Part shown: positions 1 to 10,963 of the stretch, one piece after another
How positions within the stretch are numbered: the stretch's first letter is position 1
How the letters are laid out: the number at the start of each line of letters is the position of its first letter
NCBI RefSeq assembly: GCF_910596095.1
Contig: NC_056545.1
Coordinates: 24,017,067 to 24,081,066 of the forward strand
DNA length: 64,000 nucleotides
Direction of reading: 5' to 3'
Source: Thunnus maccoyii
Lineage: Eukaryota; Chordata; Actinopteri; Scombriformes; Scombridae
Position numbers and translations under genes: made by a program
The notes under the pieces: generated by a model
Database searches by the model: none
Seen by the model: the letters and a program-made list of their open reading frames with translations, nothing else
What the model was told of the DNA's origin: nothing

Positions 1-1925
1 CATGGGCTAAAAAAAAACAGTGTCAGTCAAACGCAGCCTCTTTTCATGCTGGAATAACAAACAGAACTTCAAGTCAAACTCAATCCAGCTTTATTTCATG
101 TATAATATTGAATGATTCCTTTATATAAGTTCTGTTTTAAAATATTTATTTTAAAATATGAAAGTCACTAACCAGAACAAAAAGAACGCAGAAAAGATGA
201 TATTCAAACTTTAAAAAAATTTGATTTAGCCCTGCTTGCTTATGCAGAAAGCTCTAAATTCTCTGAAGAGTTCCGCTGAGATTCTGCAGTTTTCTGAAAA
301 TGGACCTGCCAATTTTGAAAAGTGGTACTGCTACAACCAAAGACAACGGACAACATATTGCACATCTATATCAGAAGACATCTTTCACAGTGAATGAAAC
401 TACTTGTCATCTATGCGAAGATTAAAGTGTTAAATTAAAAATGGTTAGACAAGTAGTTCTACAATATCAGTTCAAACCCTCTGTATGGTCGTAAAAAATA
501 TCAATGTGGTGCACATAGTGGCTGCTAAGCACAATGCACTGTATCTCAGTTATGTAATCACTGCAACAATATTACTTCTTCTGAAATGTGCTAACTGGAC
601 TGCAGGGAGATATTGGGGGAAATTACTTAATCAATACAAACATGTCTGTTATGCCCTAGGAGATCATTCAGCACCAACCAAGCAATGGAACTGCTGCTGC
701 TGCTAATTCTTTAAGTAGTAATTTTCAATCTAAGTATTGTTTGTTTGTTTCAATTCACCCACATTTAATCTATTTGAAACAGCATTTATCAGCATTTACT
801 GTCTCACAATGTCAGCTGTTTCCCTCCAAATTTGCTTGTGTGACAATTTCGTCACTTCCACAGGGCTCCAAAGAACAATACACAGTATTGTTTGAGGCCT
901 TTGTGCTGCTCGCTTTTGTCTCTTTGAGTTTTAGAGTGAAGTCAGCTCTACAAGAGAAAAGTAAAGAAGGTACAATGACAGCCCACATGCTGGGAAGTGC
1001 AAGGAACCCAGACAAATATGTGTCAACGAAACGGTGATGAAATGAAATTTTATGAAGAAAACATCATGCACATCACAAACATTTTTCTTTGCTGCACAGT
1101 GAAAAACAATACAAAAAAAATCAACAACACAGATCAAGCAATGGTTGGCCCTTTACGCCTGTTCTGTGACTTCCAGAATAAAAATCTGCCTGCTGAAAAA
1201 CTCCAATCTCCATTAAGTGACATTGCTGATATTAACTTTGAATCAAATGACTCCCTGCAAGGTGAAAGGATAGTAGTGACACCCCAGTCTGCAGCTCTGT
1301 GCAGCCCTCAGCCACTTTCAGCTCATTATTTTGGTTCACTGGTCTGTCTGGTTGAGGTCCAACGACTCTCACCAGCCCCTGCATAAAAAGCCATGGGCAG
1401 CTGCCAGCTCACAAGCTCAAGCAAGCTGTACAGCACCTGTGCATTGAAAAATGGCAGAGAGCTGAGGTGAATGAGAGGCTGCTTAAGAATGCTCAGCATA
1501 TAGCAATCCATTAAGCCCCACATTTTGTTCTCAGGAGTTAAAAACAAAATAGAACAGAACAGAGGGCCGACACCATGTGTAACACTAGAGACAGTGAGTT
1601 ATTCTTACACTGTGCTTACCTTTGGCTGTGTGCACTATTAGTGTCTGGGAAACATAAACAGAAAGTGAACAGTGGTCTCATGCACCAAAGTCCACTATCA
1701 TGTAGCCATCCACCCACTTTCCTCCTCTTAATAAGGCAAAATCATCTTATCAAGTCACCTTATATTGATATCATCTGTACTGCCCCTGGGTCATAATTAC
1801 TACGGCCGCTAGATGGCGTAAACGTGACTATAGGTCGTTTTTGCCAGCCTGAATTTTAGACCTATACTGTTGTTTTTAATTTGAGGACGGGCTGGTCTGG
1901 GGGTTCAACTCAAATTTCATAGAAA
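1..1925. other. Intergenic, no supported gene
   Basis: AT-rich sequence with only short open frames and no recognisable protein, RNA gene or convincing exon. The part near 1265-1440 is more GC-rich and reads like a fragment of an interspersed fish repeat, but I could not assign it to a family. Confidence 0.6.
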
Positions 1926-2142
1926 TCTATGACATAGTTGTTGAGACATTTCCTGCAAAAGCACAAGTCATCAAACTACCACAGGGTATGTAAGCACAAT
2001 ATGTGTCACACAGACATTTGGGCCATTTTTGGCCCAGTAAGAAATGTCACAACAACTATTGGATGGATTGAAATTTTGAAGTTTCGCATAGACATCCATG
2101 ATCCCCAGATGATAAATGCTACTAACTTCAGTGACCCTATAA
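1926..2142. repeat. Interspersed repeat fragment (CAACAACTATTGGATGG family)
   Basis: The phrase CAACAACTATTGGATGGATT near 2051-2070, followed by text of the type 'catagacatccatgatccc', matches a very common percomorph interspersed repeat that I remember from many fish genomes. An inverted copy of the related phrase (GTTGTTGAGACATTTCC) lies at about 1936-1952. Further pieces of the same family occur at 5041-5111, 5406-5790 and 34770-35060 in this window. Family class is not known to me; it encodes nothing here. Confidence 0.6.
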
Positions 2143-2585
2143 TGTTGTCATAAAAACCAGCTTACAGAACCTTTACATTACTCTGTGCTAACTGAAAGCC
2201 ACAAACACACAAACTACCCTGAAAAGGCCACTGGTGCTAATTTGCATTTTTTTGCATTTCTGCACCACAGTAATCTCCATGTGGCACCAATGATTCATGC
2301 TTGCTTTTAATCCAGTAAAACATATGCTAATCATTTGACAACGCAGAACAGCATAAAATGTTACACATAGCAGACTGGGTAAAAGGCAAGGCCATTTCCC
2401 CAAAGAGCCCCTGCAGTGCCAGGAAGGGTCCCTCTCTTTTGAAATTTAGGAATGACTGCAGAGAAATATTATCTCTGTTTTTTTCTCGAGGCATAATTGG
2501 ACAAAATTGGACATTATGAATTAATGGTTATAATTATTGAAAGTTTTAATATTTATTACATGCTTTTTTGTTCTGTCCACCCCAT

Positions 2586-2906
2586 GTGAGACATTTTCAG
2601 AGAGGACACACTCATTTCCCCTGCAGTACTTTACTCCAAGGGCAGTGTGCTGTGCGTAGACAGACATAGACTGAAATTCTGTGCAAATTGCCCTGTTATT
2701 CTTCTTTCCAGCACAGTGAACTGTGAAGTGCTACATCTACAGAATGCAGTAAAGAATACATTTTTTTTTATTTTTACAGATCTAACACTAATAAAGTGAA
2801 AGTACAGTAGACTTAAATTTCTGGTGTTGATATGAACTTAACAAACTATCTCGAATCAATTTAGCTCTGGTTTGTAAAATGTATAAACATCAATTAGTGG
2901 AGTTTC
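2586..2906 (+). repeat. Duplicated segment, copy 1
   Basis: About 320 bases that recur in the same orientation at 5112-5405 with only scattered substitutions and a few small indels (for example both carry GAGACATTTTCAGAGAGGAC at the start and AAAATGTATAAA near the end). Copy 1 has an extra T-rich stretch near 2761-2777. No coding potential. It could be an interspersed element or a local duplication. Confidence 0.75.
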
Positions 2907-5040
2907 AGACTTTTTTTTTTTTTTTGCTGTAAATGAACTCTGACAGTGTCATTGTGATTATGTTTTACACTCTGAATGCACTTTTAACTCCTAACCTTGC
3001 TGTGACACCCAAAGTGTTAATTGGTTAATCCCGCCCTTCCCTATGGAGGAAAAAACCCTCACGGACTTCAACAACTGAAGAATAGAGTCCTCAATTCTTT
3101 TGCAGTGCTTTGGCAAGAAATGTAGATGTTTTCTGACTAGTGATCATATATTTTGATGCAAATATTTGTCTTGCACTTAATATGATTTACCACTGTTACT
3201 TGCTATATATCAAGGTTGGCTAAAGAGTGGGCTTTTTTTTGCGATAGCCAAATATGATTCGAGTTTAATCAACCCCGTCTCCTAGAAATTACATTCATAC
3301 AGTAAGGAAACCTTACCTTTTTGTACAGAGGGTGTATGGTATGCATACACAATACAAAGCAGAGGACGTTGACACCCAAGACCAGCCTTTGTAACTTTGT
3401 TTTTGAGTGTTGCTATGTATATATGTGTGTATTGTGTGCATGTGTATAGGCGTATTATGGTGTGGTAATTCAGCTTAATTGTGTAGATGTTATGTGTCGT
3501 CCTGTATACCTATCAGGACTTTGAAATGAGTTCTTATATTGGGCTGTTCCCGACTAGGCTTAATTAATAATGCATTACATTACAAATAGCAAACTGAATG
3601 TTGAATGTGACAGAAAAAAAGTGTGCTTTCATGCAGATGTGAGTAGGCACCACAGAAACAGCATCCATTTGTCTGTGCTGGGATGGAAATGCATATATCA
3701 TGAGATGGTCAGGAGGCACTGAGACAGCAGTATGGTTGTAAGTAAGCATGCTTAAATTAGCAAGCTGTGGCTGTGACCTCATTATATGGGGACAAACAGC
3801 TACTGCAGATATATAAAGTGTCACAATTGGCAAAAAAAATTCAGTAGTCATGCCAAGTTTCCAGTCAGTTGTAAAAATCATGCAAATGATTTTACTTCCC
3901 CTGTCAGTATTTGTTGGTCTATTTCTATTGGCTTGTTTGATTAACATGCAGCCTCTTTTCTGCTTTTGTGTCCGCCAAATATAAACACAACAGACTCTTG
4001 CTTGTTTCTCCTCTATTTATGGAAACATTGCTGCCGGTTTGATTCACAGACAGAACTAATGACTCATTTTGACGTGGAGACTCACTGGCAGTGTTCCTTG
4101 GGGATAAAGAGGGCTGGAAGGGGGCAGAGAAGGGCAGTCGGGGTTTACTCTCACTCCTCCTCTCAGGGTCGAGTGTCCTCCAGAGGGGCTTTAGAGGAGG
4201 AGTAATATACTGAGATGTGAGAGATCGGATTCCCCTGGGATGGAAATGTAATATGACAGGGCACAATAGAAGAGGCAGGGGAGAGAACTGGCTGAATTTC
4301 CATACAGCAGAGGAGGCAATTGCCTTGGGCTTTTCATATGGCCTTGAACTTGGCGTAATTTGGTTTAATAATCCTGCATAACACACTTCTGTTTCCATGC
4401 CTTCCTCCATCATGTTCAACATCATGTAGAGCCATGTTAATAAGAGTGACAGAGGCGTGTGGAAGCACTGATGGTGGCATTTTACAGTCACTACGGATTA
4501 TGTTCTTAATCATCAAAGAATTCAGGACCACAAATGTTTTTCCTCTTAAAAAATATATCAGATACTTCTTTAAACTTTGACTGATGTTAAAGAAAACATT
4601 CCGTATCAGGTAATCACTTCCTTTATTGCCCCAAGAGGGCAATTCATTTGGCTGACAAGGATCATGACACACAGTAATACCACACACATGCAAACACACG
4701 GAAAGCAAGCCAAATGATTAATGCACGTCGACAGAGTAACAGATTTAACCCCATTATATAAATAAATGAATACATAACGCAAGACATGTAACTGCAGCTG
4801 CTGTGAGGCAGTTTTCATAATTTATTTTACTTTGCTGGTTTGATAAGGTCAGATGGTTGACTTTTGGATCGTATTTACTGCGTGCTCCCTCTCTATGAAA
4901 TGTGTCCTTTAAACACTATGTCCTCAATCCTTAAAGGTACAGTGCATCATTTAGATCTACACACATTCAAAATAAAGTTTTAGACCTAGTATTGGCACTC
5001 ATTCCAAGTTACTTCTATAATGACAATGATTATTTTTCAC
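2907..5040. other. Intergenic, no supported gene
   Basis: No gene recognised. Two minus-strand open frames (3564-3947 and 3925-4491) are present but show no family resemblance or biased composition and are treated as chance frames. A relatively GC-rich patch near 4080-4290 is the only compositional change. Confidence 0.55.
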
Positions 5041-5111
5041 TATTATTCAGTATTCAGAAGAGGGAAATTCAGAGAATCACCAAAGTCTTTAGGATACATC
5101 ATCCAGAAACC
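5041..5111 (+). repeat. Interspersed repeat, left part
   Basis: The text 'atcaccaaagtctttaggat' near 5078-5097 is a typical line of the same percomorph repeat seen at 1926-2142. It is followed directly by the duplicated segment at 5112 and resumes at 5406, so the duplicated segment may have inserted into the repeat. Confidence 0.5.
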
Positions 5112-5405
5112 ATGAGACATTTTCAGAGAGGACAAACTCATTTCCCCTGCAGTACTTAGTCCAAGGGCAGCCTGCTGTGCATAGACAGACATAGACTGAA
5201 ATTCTATGCAAATTGCCCAGTTATTCTTCTCTCCAGCACAGTGAACTGTGAATTGCTATATCTACAGAATGCAGTAATGAATACAATTTTTGCAGATCTA
5301 ATGCTAATAAAGTGAAGGTACAGTAGACTTAAATTTCTGTGTTGATATGAACTATACTAAGTTAAGCTCTCGTTTGTAAAATGTATAAATATCAATTAAT
5401 GGAGT
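5112..5405 (+). repeat. Duplicated segment, copy 2
   Basis: Second copy of the segment at 2586-2906, same orientation, slightly shorter. Its borders fall inside an interspersed repeat whose halves lie on both sides, which is what insertion of a mobile sequence would leave. Confidence 0.75.
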
Positions 5406-5790
5406 GTCTTTTAATCAACCCAAAAATGTAAACCTGGTGGTAGCGCTAGAGGAAAAGTCAGGGAATTACTAAAGTTTTTAGGATACCTCATCCGGAAACC
5501 ATGAATGTCTGTGCAAAGTTTTGTGCCAATCCATCTTGCAGATGTCAAGATATTTCACTGAATAAGTGAAAACTTTAAAGTTTAAGTAAAGGAAAAGTCA
5601 GGGCATCAGCAAAATCATTAGAATTGATTTCCTAGAGACCTTGAATATTTGTAACAAGTTTCACAGCTGCACATTCATTCTGTTGAAATATTTCAGTCTG
5701 GGCCAAAGTGACTGAAATATCTCAACAACTAACTACAGACAGACTGACATCCATAGACCCATGCTGCTAGCAGGGCTACAAATAAATGAG
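5406..5790 (+). repeat. Interspersed repeat, right part
   Basis: Contains two degenerate tandem lines of the CAACAACTATTGGATGG repeat family (a gaaaagtcaggg phrase at about 5451-5462 and again at 5591-5602) and ends with the characteristic tail 'agactgacatccatagaccc' near 5741-5760. Non-coding. Confidence 0.6.
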
Positions 5791-6375
5791 TGCACAAGTG
5801 AATTTTTAAAGACCTACTGACTGGTAATTTTGACTTTTGATATTAATTTTTTCAGAATATATCTGTTTTTATTCTCTGAATTAAGTGTCAATGTATTCTA
5901 TGCTAAGTTCCAATTCAAATCAACAAAATATCACTTGCTTCACTTATCACAGAATCGTATGTTTATAGCTAGAAAAAAATCACTAAAATGCTTGCCTGGA
6001 GTTACAGAAATAAGAGCATTTTTTTACTTGCTCAATCTTTTTTATTTGATTTAGCAGAAGAAGCTTTGATGGTAGAAGAAAGCTCAGATTTTGAAGTGCA
6101 GTAACATGAAGCAGGTCAGACCAATAGCCTTGAAACAGTGAGAAAAAGCTTGTTAGTCAGAAACATCACTTCAGGCTCACTCATATCTTGTCAGCACACT
6201 AGCATGAATGAGGATGATTGACAGTCAACACAGCTGGAAGGCCTTTTTAATTTCAATCATTGGCCGAGAAAGAATCACATTCTACGGCAAGAAACTTCTA
6301 ACACAGCCTGCTCTCTTCAAGTGCATATATAAATGCACTTATACAGCAAACACCTGAATACCCATATACAAGCAT

Positions 6376-6380
<5 letters not shown>

Positions 6381-6406
<26 letters not shown>
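6381..6406. repeat. (CA)13 microsatellite
   Basis: Thirteen uninterrupted CA dinucleotides. Confidence 0.95.
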
Positions 6407-6782
6407 TAAGCATTCTAGTCTAGCGGGCAGAAGTCTTCATAGTTAAATATCACACACTAATGAGACAGAAAAAATCACAGGCACAGGTGTCAGACTGGGA
6501 ACACACACTATCTTTTAATTTATTTCAATTCAGTGAAGCTGAAACAGAACTATACTCTCCTTATGAAGCTTACATATTTCCCTTACAATGTTGACAATAT
6601 CAGTTGATGCTATATATCCAATCCTATTTGGGATATTCATAAAAATCTTAAATGAAATTAAATCTTAAATAAAGAAGAATATACAGTAGTAACCATTTTA
6701 ATTGATACAAATTTGTGGATGTCCTGTAAAACAACAAAAACATTTCCTTAAATGTAATAATGATATAATATTTATTGAACTT

Positions 6783-6814
<32 letters not shown>

Positions 6815-6864
6815 TATATATATATGTATATATATATATATGAAATATATATATTTATATATAT
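6783..6864. repeat. Compound (TA)n-(CA)n-(TA)n microsatellite
   Basis: A TA run is followed by a CA run and then by an interrupted TA run. The TA parts are self-complementary and could extrude as hairpins. Confidence 0.9.
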
Positions 6865-8359
6865 GGTTAGTGTGACTGTGTATTAATGCAGAATCATGTC
6901 ATGAACTTTTCATGTTGTACGGGTAGTTTGGGTGTTGGGACAGACCTTGTATCTTCTATCAACTTCTCATCATACATTTCCAAAATATAAAAAGTGTGTA
7001 TATGCTGCCTCTGCTGGTCACCCCTGACCTCTGGAGCTCTGAAATAATCTGCATGCATTTATGCAGGTTATCAGAAGAAGTCTTAGAATTTTGATGTACT
7101 GAAGACCAAAATTTTAGTCTGAGCAGCTTGATACATACCAGAACAACGCCTGTATTTATCAAACTGCAAAAAGTAAAATTTTGGACTTAAGTAAAAGATA
7201 AAAGTAAACATCTTTCAATTTTACTACTACTCACAAATTTAAGAATAAAATGTATGTATCAATATTCCTTTGACTTAGGAATGGTCTTAAATGTAAGAGA
7301 GTTGCAGAGGTGATATTTTAAAGTAGATCCTAGATGAGTGCAGTACAGAAACAGAGCTGAGCACACCTGTTTTCTGTCAGGTGTTAAGTCCAATGGCCTC
7401 TGGAGATGAACTCTTCCTACAAAGCAACATCAGATTGTGACACCCATACACCCATAGTTATTGGAGAATGCTCATAATGTGTTCAGGATCCTCCCTCATA
7501 ATCTATACCTAATATAATTCTTGGCTCCACCCTCCAAGTGATCACAAATAAAATATGACCGATCAATAAGGTGTCTTGCTTATATACTGCACAAACTTCA
7601 ACTCATTCACTTATGCCAATCCCTACATTCCCCCTAAAAACTGGACACTTCTTCTCCCTGGGAATGTACAGCAGGCATTCAGGTTTACAGGTGTGGGTGG
7701 CCTGGAAGGGCCAGACAAAGAGTCAGTGACTGTAGAAGTACCCTGAGTAGAAGCTGGAGCCCTGTAGGCCGCTGTTGGAGTTCATTCTCTGCCCTTAACT
7801 GTGTCACCTGGGGCAGCCAGCGGGCGAGGAGCCATATTCAAAGTTTCTTGTCTTACCATTAGGGGTCTGTGTTTGAATGTATAAATGTTCAAGTGTTTGT
7901 GTATAATCATTTTAAAACATGTTATAAAATATTTACCAGTTAGCTAACGGGGAAAAATGTGCAAATTGTGCCCTGAAAAAGAACATTGAAACAGGTCCTT
8001 AAAAATATTATGACACCTGCAGTTGATTCAGTATTTAAGAAGCTTTATGTAACTTTGACATCACTGAGGGTAAAGAACGTCACAGAACACAGTATCATTT
8101 CACATATGATGATTTTATTGAATTCAACAAAAACAGTCAAATTGTAAAACATTGTGACACACATGAACAATAGGAATGAATGTATGATCTATTAACAGTA
8201 ATAAACACTTAAAATATGTGTGGTATGGACATGTAATATTACATCAACATGTAATATTTTGTATATTACATATTATACATATTATATATTTACCAAAGTA
8301 TTTAAAATCACAGTAAAATGTTGTAGGATTATGATATTGTTGGATATTATATTATATTA

Positions 8360-8662
8360 TATTGTGTGTGTGAGGACCTTCCCAGTCCCACCAGCACAGA
8401 AGAAGCAGCTTCCTCTGTGCTCGTGGGGTCAGGACAGTCCTCATCCTCTAGGCTGGTGAGGAGGTGGCTGGAGGCAGTGGAGGGGGAGGAGGGAGGGGGG
8501 AGGATGGTGGGGTGGGGGAGGGTCAGTCGTACTTGTACTCACTGGGTCTTCAGATAGTGTCTGGTGTAGTGTTTGGGAGGCAGGGTGGTGGGACTGGTTC
8601 AGAGGTCTGCTGTGGTGCTGGGTCTTCCTGGGATGATTGGTTGGTTGACATACTGACAATAC
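8360..8662 (-). other. Exon-like proline-rich module C (possible pseudo-exon)
   Basis: Read on the minus strand, this segment begins after a CACTTCAG or TATTGTCAG acceptor-like signal and contains the phrase GAAGACCCAGTGAGTAC, then a run of proline codons (a PPPPHHPPPS stretch), and then a frame reading EDEDCPDPTSTEEAASSVLV. The last part recurs at 9385-9500 and 9906-10035. The proline part and the EDEDCPDPTSTEEA part lie in different frames, so as it stands the module is not one continuous reading frame. It lies 3' of the other pieces of the minus-strand locus. It may be a decayed or alternatively used exon of that locus; no protein family is recognised. Confidence 0.4.
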
Positions 8663-8789
8663 TGAAGTGATGAAATAATATTCAAGAAGGTTCTTATAAT
8701 AGATATCATCAACATCTGTAAAGTTAATTTCAGCTTATACTTTATGTCACTGTTGCTGCCTTTCTAGTTTTAGTGAGGGGATTACTTAC

Positions 8790-9346
8790 TTAGTCGACTG
8801 AAGCGCAGGCTGCCACTGCTTTCCAGTTTGTCCAGTGGTCATCCATCCTTCTGATCTGGTCGGGAGTGAACATATCTTTTTTGTCGATAAAGAAACCCTG
8901 GATGATGAGTCTTCCACGTAGTCGCTTATAATCCTGAAGGCTGTGAAAGAACAGTTGCCTCTGCTGGATGCAGCGGATCAGAGGAATTGTTCCAGCCTCC
9001 ACAGCTCCAACTGTCACAACAACAAAACACATCATCTTTGGTGGACACCTTTGATATAACAGCATGTTAGACAGCCACCTGCTCTGTCAGAGGTGCAATC
9101 CAACAACTGAGACAAGATCCCAGAGTATGAAGAATGAAGAGCATAATATTCATTCATCAAAGTTGTCATCACTTATTACTTTACCTTTGTCTGTTACAGC
9201 CACCTATATGTTACTAAAAAACATGAATTTTCAAGAGAGTGAATCAAATAAATAATCTTTGGATGACTAGTAAGTGATATTAAGACATACAGGGCACTTT
9301 TGTTAACATTGTTATGTATTAACTTACCCTTTTCTGGTGTAACCAT
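8790..9346 (-). CDS. Putative short two-exon coding segment, function unknown
   Basis: On the minus strand, a short exon 9346-9328 (ATG then VTPEK) ends in a GTAAGT donor, and an exon 9010-8790 begins after a TGTTGTTGTGACAG acceptor. Joining them keeps one frame and gives 79 residues starting MVTPEKVGAVEAG and ending TNWKAVAACASVD. The middle is rich in Arg, Gln, Lys and aromatic residues (for example QQRQLFFHSLQDYKRL), so it looks like a folded or nucleic-acid-facing segment rather than low complexity. The stop codon TAA is followed at once by GTAAGT, a perfect donor, so the exon may also be spliced onward. The ATG is preceded by an in-frame TAG that could instead be the AG of an acceptor, in which case this is the 3' end of a longer product from the minus-strand locus. 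I do not recognise the family. It could also be a relic. Confidence 0.35.
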
Positions 9347-10400
9347 CTACACATGCAGAAAAATCTTGTGTGTGTGCATGTGTGTGTGAGGAGCTTCCCA
9401 AACCTACGAGCACAGAAGAAGCAGATGGTAAAACTTCCTCTGTGCACGTAGGGTCAGGACGGTCCTCGTCCGTTGGAAGGGGGAGTATTTGTACTCACAG
9501 GGTTTTTGGGGAAAAAAAACAAAACACAAGAGTGAGTAAGATAAATAATCACAGGATTTTTTCATAAGTGCCAGCAAGACTTACAGGAAACTTTTCATAA
9601 TGTAATTGATAATTAACATAGCTCTGTTTGTCAGTAAAATAAATCTTTGGAATACCAGTAAGTGATATTGAGACATAAAGGATACATTTGTTGTGTTATT
9701 AAGCATAAACCTTTAACTGGTATAACAATCTAGACCTATAGAGAAAAATACATAATAGTATGACAGATTAAGTTAGATAAATAATCATTCAACTGTTGAA
9801 TAAGTGACATTAAAACTTGCAGGACACTTTGTTAATGTTGTCATTAAGTTTTGATTTACCTTCTTCTAGTAATCCAGACAGTCACGATCTACAACTGGAG
9901 AAAAAGGCCTGCGTGTGTATGCGAGGAGCTTCCCAAACCCACCAGCACAGAAGAAGCAGGTAGTAAAAACTTCCTCTGTGCAGGTCGGGTTGGGACGGTC
10001 CTCATCCTCTTGGCTGTTGTGCTCACTGGGTCTTCTGAAAAAAATCAAAATACAAGCATGAGTGAGATAAATAATCACTGAATTTTTAGATAAGTGCTAA
10101 TGAGAATGGCAGGAGACGTGCTACAGAGGGAGTGACATAAATAGTCTTTGGATTTCCGATAAGTGATATTAAGACTTGCAGGAGACTTTTGTACATTGTT
10201 AAGTATTACCTTACCTTAGTCTGGTACAGTCATCTACACCTAGACAAAAAAAATCAAAATATTACAGATTAAATAAAATAAATAATTAATGAACTGTTAA
10301 ATAAGTGATATTAAAACTTGCAGGACATTTTTTGTCTATATTGTCATTAATCATTAACTTACCTCTGGTGTAGGCACTTACAACTTAGTCTAAAAAAAGA
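9251..10400 (-). repeat. ~0.5 kb tandem repeat with exon-like modules
   Basis: Units start at about 9251, 9776 and 10265 (the last partial), a period near 490-525 bases. Each full unit holds a spacer with the phrase 'aagtgatattaa', a minus-strand T-rich tract plus AG, a micro-exon-like piece ending in AGGTAAGT or a close variant, and a longer module on the CTTCCCAAACC..AGCACAGAAGAAGC theme (9385-9500 and 9906-10035). On the minus strand the long module of copy B reads DEDRPDPTCTEEV. Copy A carries a one-base length difference that breaks the same frame after CTEEV. The copies are diverged, so the duplication is not recent. It looks like a duplicated exon-intron unit of the neighbouring minus-strand gene, partly decayed. 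Confidence 0.6.
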
Positions 10401-10640
10401 ACAACTTAGCAAGTAAGGTTGGGATAATTATAAAAGTAATAATGCTAATTAAATAAGATATTAAATGGATAAGCAGGTATATTGTACACTTAGTTTACAG
10501 AGTTTCTCAATATTAATATAATAGCCTAAGCAGGTAAATTTCTTTGTAAGTCAGATGTTCATACTTAACTTTTTTCACATATTATGTCATGGACAATAGC
10601 TCATGTTTTATAGCATTCTGCCGATTTAAAGTGTGATTCC
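10401..10640. other. AT-rich spacer
   Basis: No gene or repeat recognised between the tandem units and the next repeat fragment. Confidence 0.5.
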
Positions 10641-10815
10641 CTGGATAAGAGATCGAGGGGAAGTGGACGTGTCCTTGGGCAAGACACTGAACTAGATGGT
10701 TATGCCAGTGCCTCGCATGGTACAATTTGTTGCTATCAATGCGTGCATGAATGAGAGGTAGCTACATTGTAAAGTGCTTTGAATGAAAGTGCTGTATAAG
10801 TGTATTACATTTAGG
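10641..10815 (+). repeat. Interspersed repeat fragment ('tgtccttgggcaagacac' family)
   Basis: The phrase TGTCCTTGGGCAAGACACTG (10669-10688) followed by AAAGTGCTTTGAATG and a tail of the 'gctgtataagtg' type matches a widespread teleost interspersed repeat known to me by sequence. It lies just 3' of the acidic gene's stop codon on that gene's strand, so it may form part of its 3' untranslated region. Confidence 0.6.
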
Positions 10816-10963
10816 TGTCCTATTCATTGTTATTTGAGGGAATTGTTATTCAAAAGGAAAAAAATGTATTAACAGATGCAAAAATCCCTGGTGCAAGACG
10901 CTACCTAAGGCAGTTTTTACGGTTTTCTAATCCTGTTTCCTGTGGTGTGCAGGGCTGGCAATT

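Larger units (their letters stand above)
5791..8355. other. Intergenic, no supported gene
   Basis: AT-rich, apart from a more GC-rich patch at about 7640-7850 that shows no open frame of note. It holds two microsatellites (listed separately). I see no exon or RNA gene. Confidence 0.55.

Noticed and set aside
3925-4491. 188-codon minus-strand open frame
   Set aside because: The longest uninterrupted chance frame outside known genes. It has no domain, no compositional bias typical of coding DNA, no evident splice partners and no recognised relatives.
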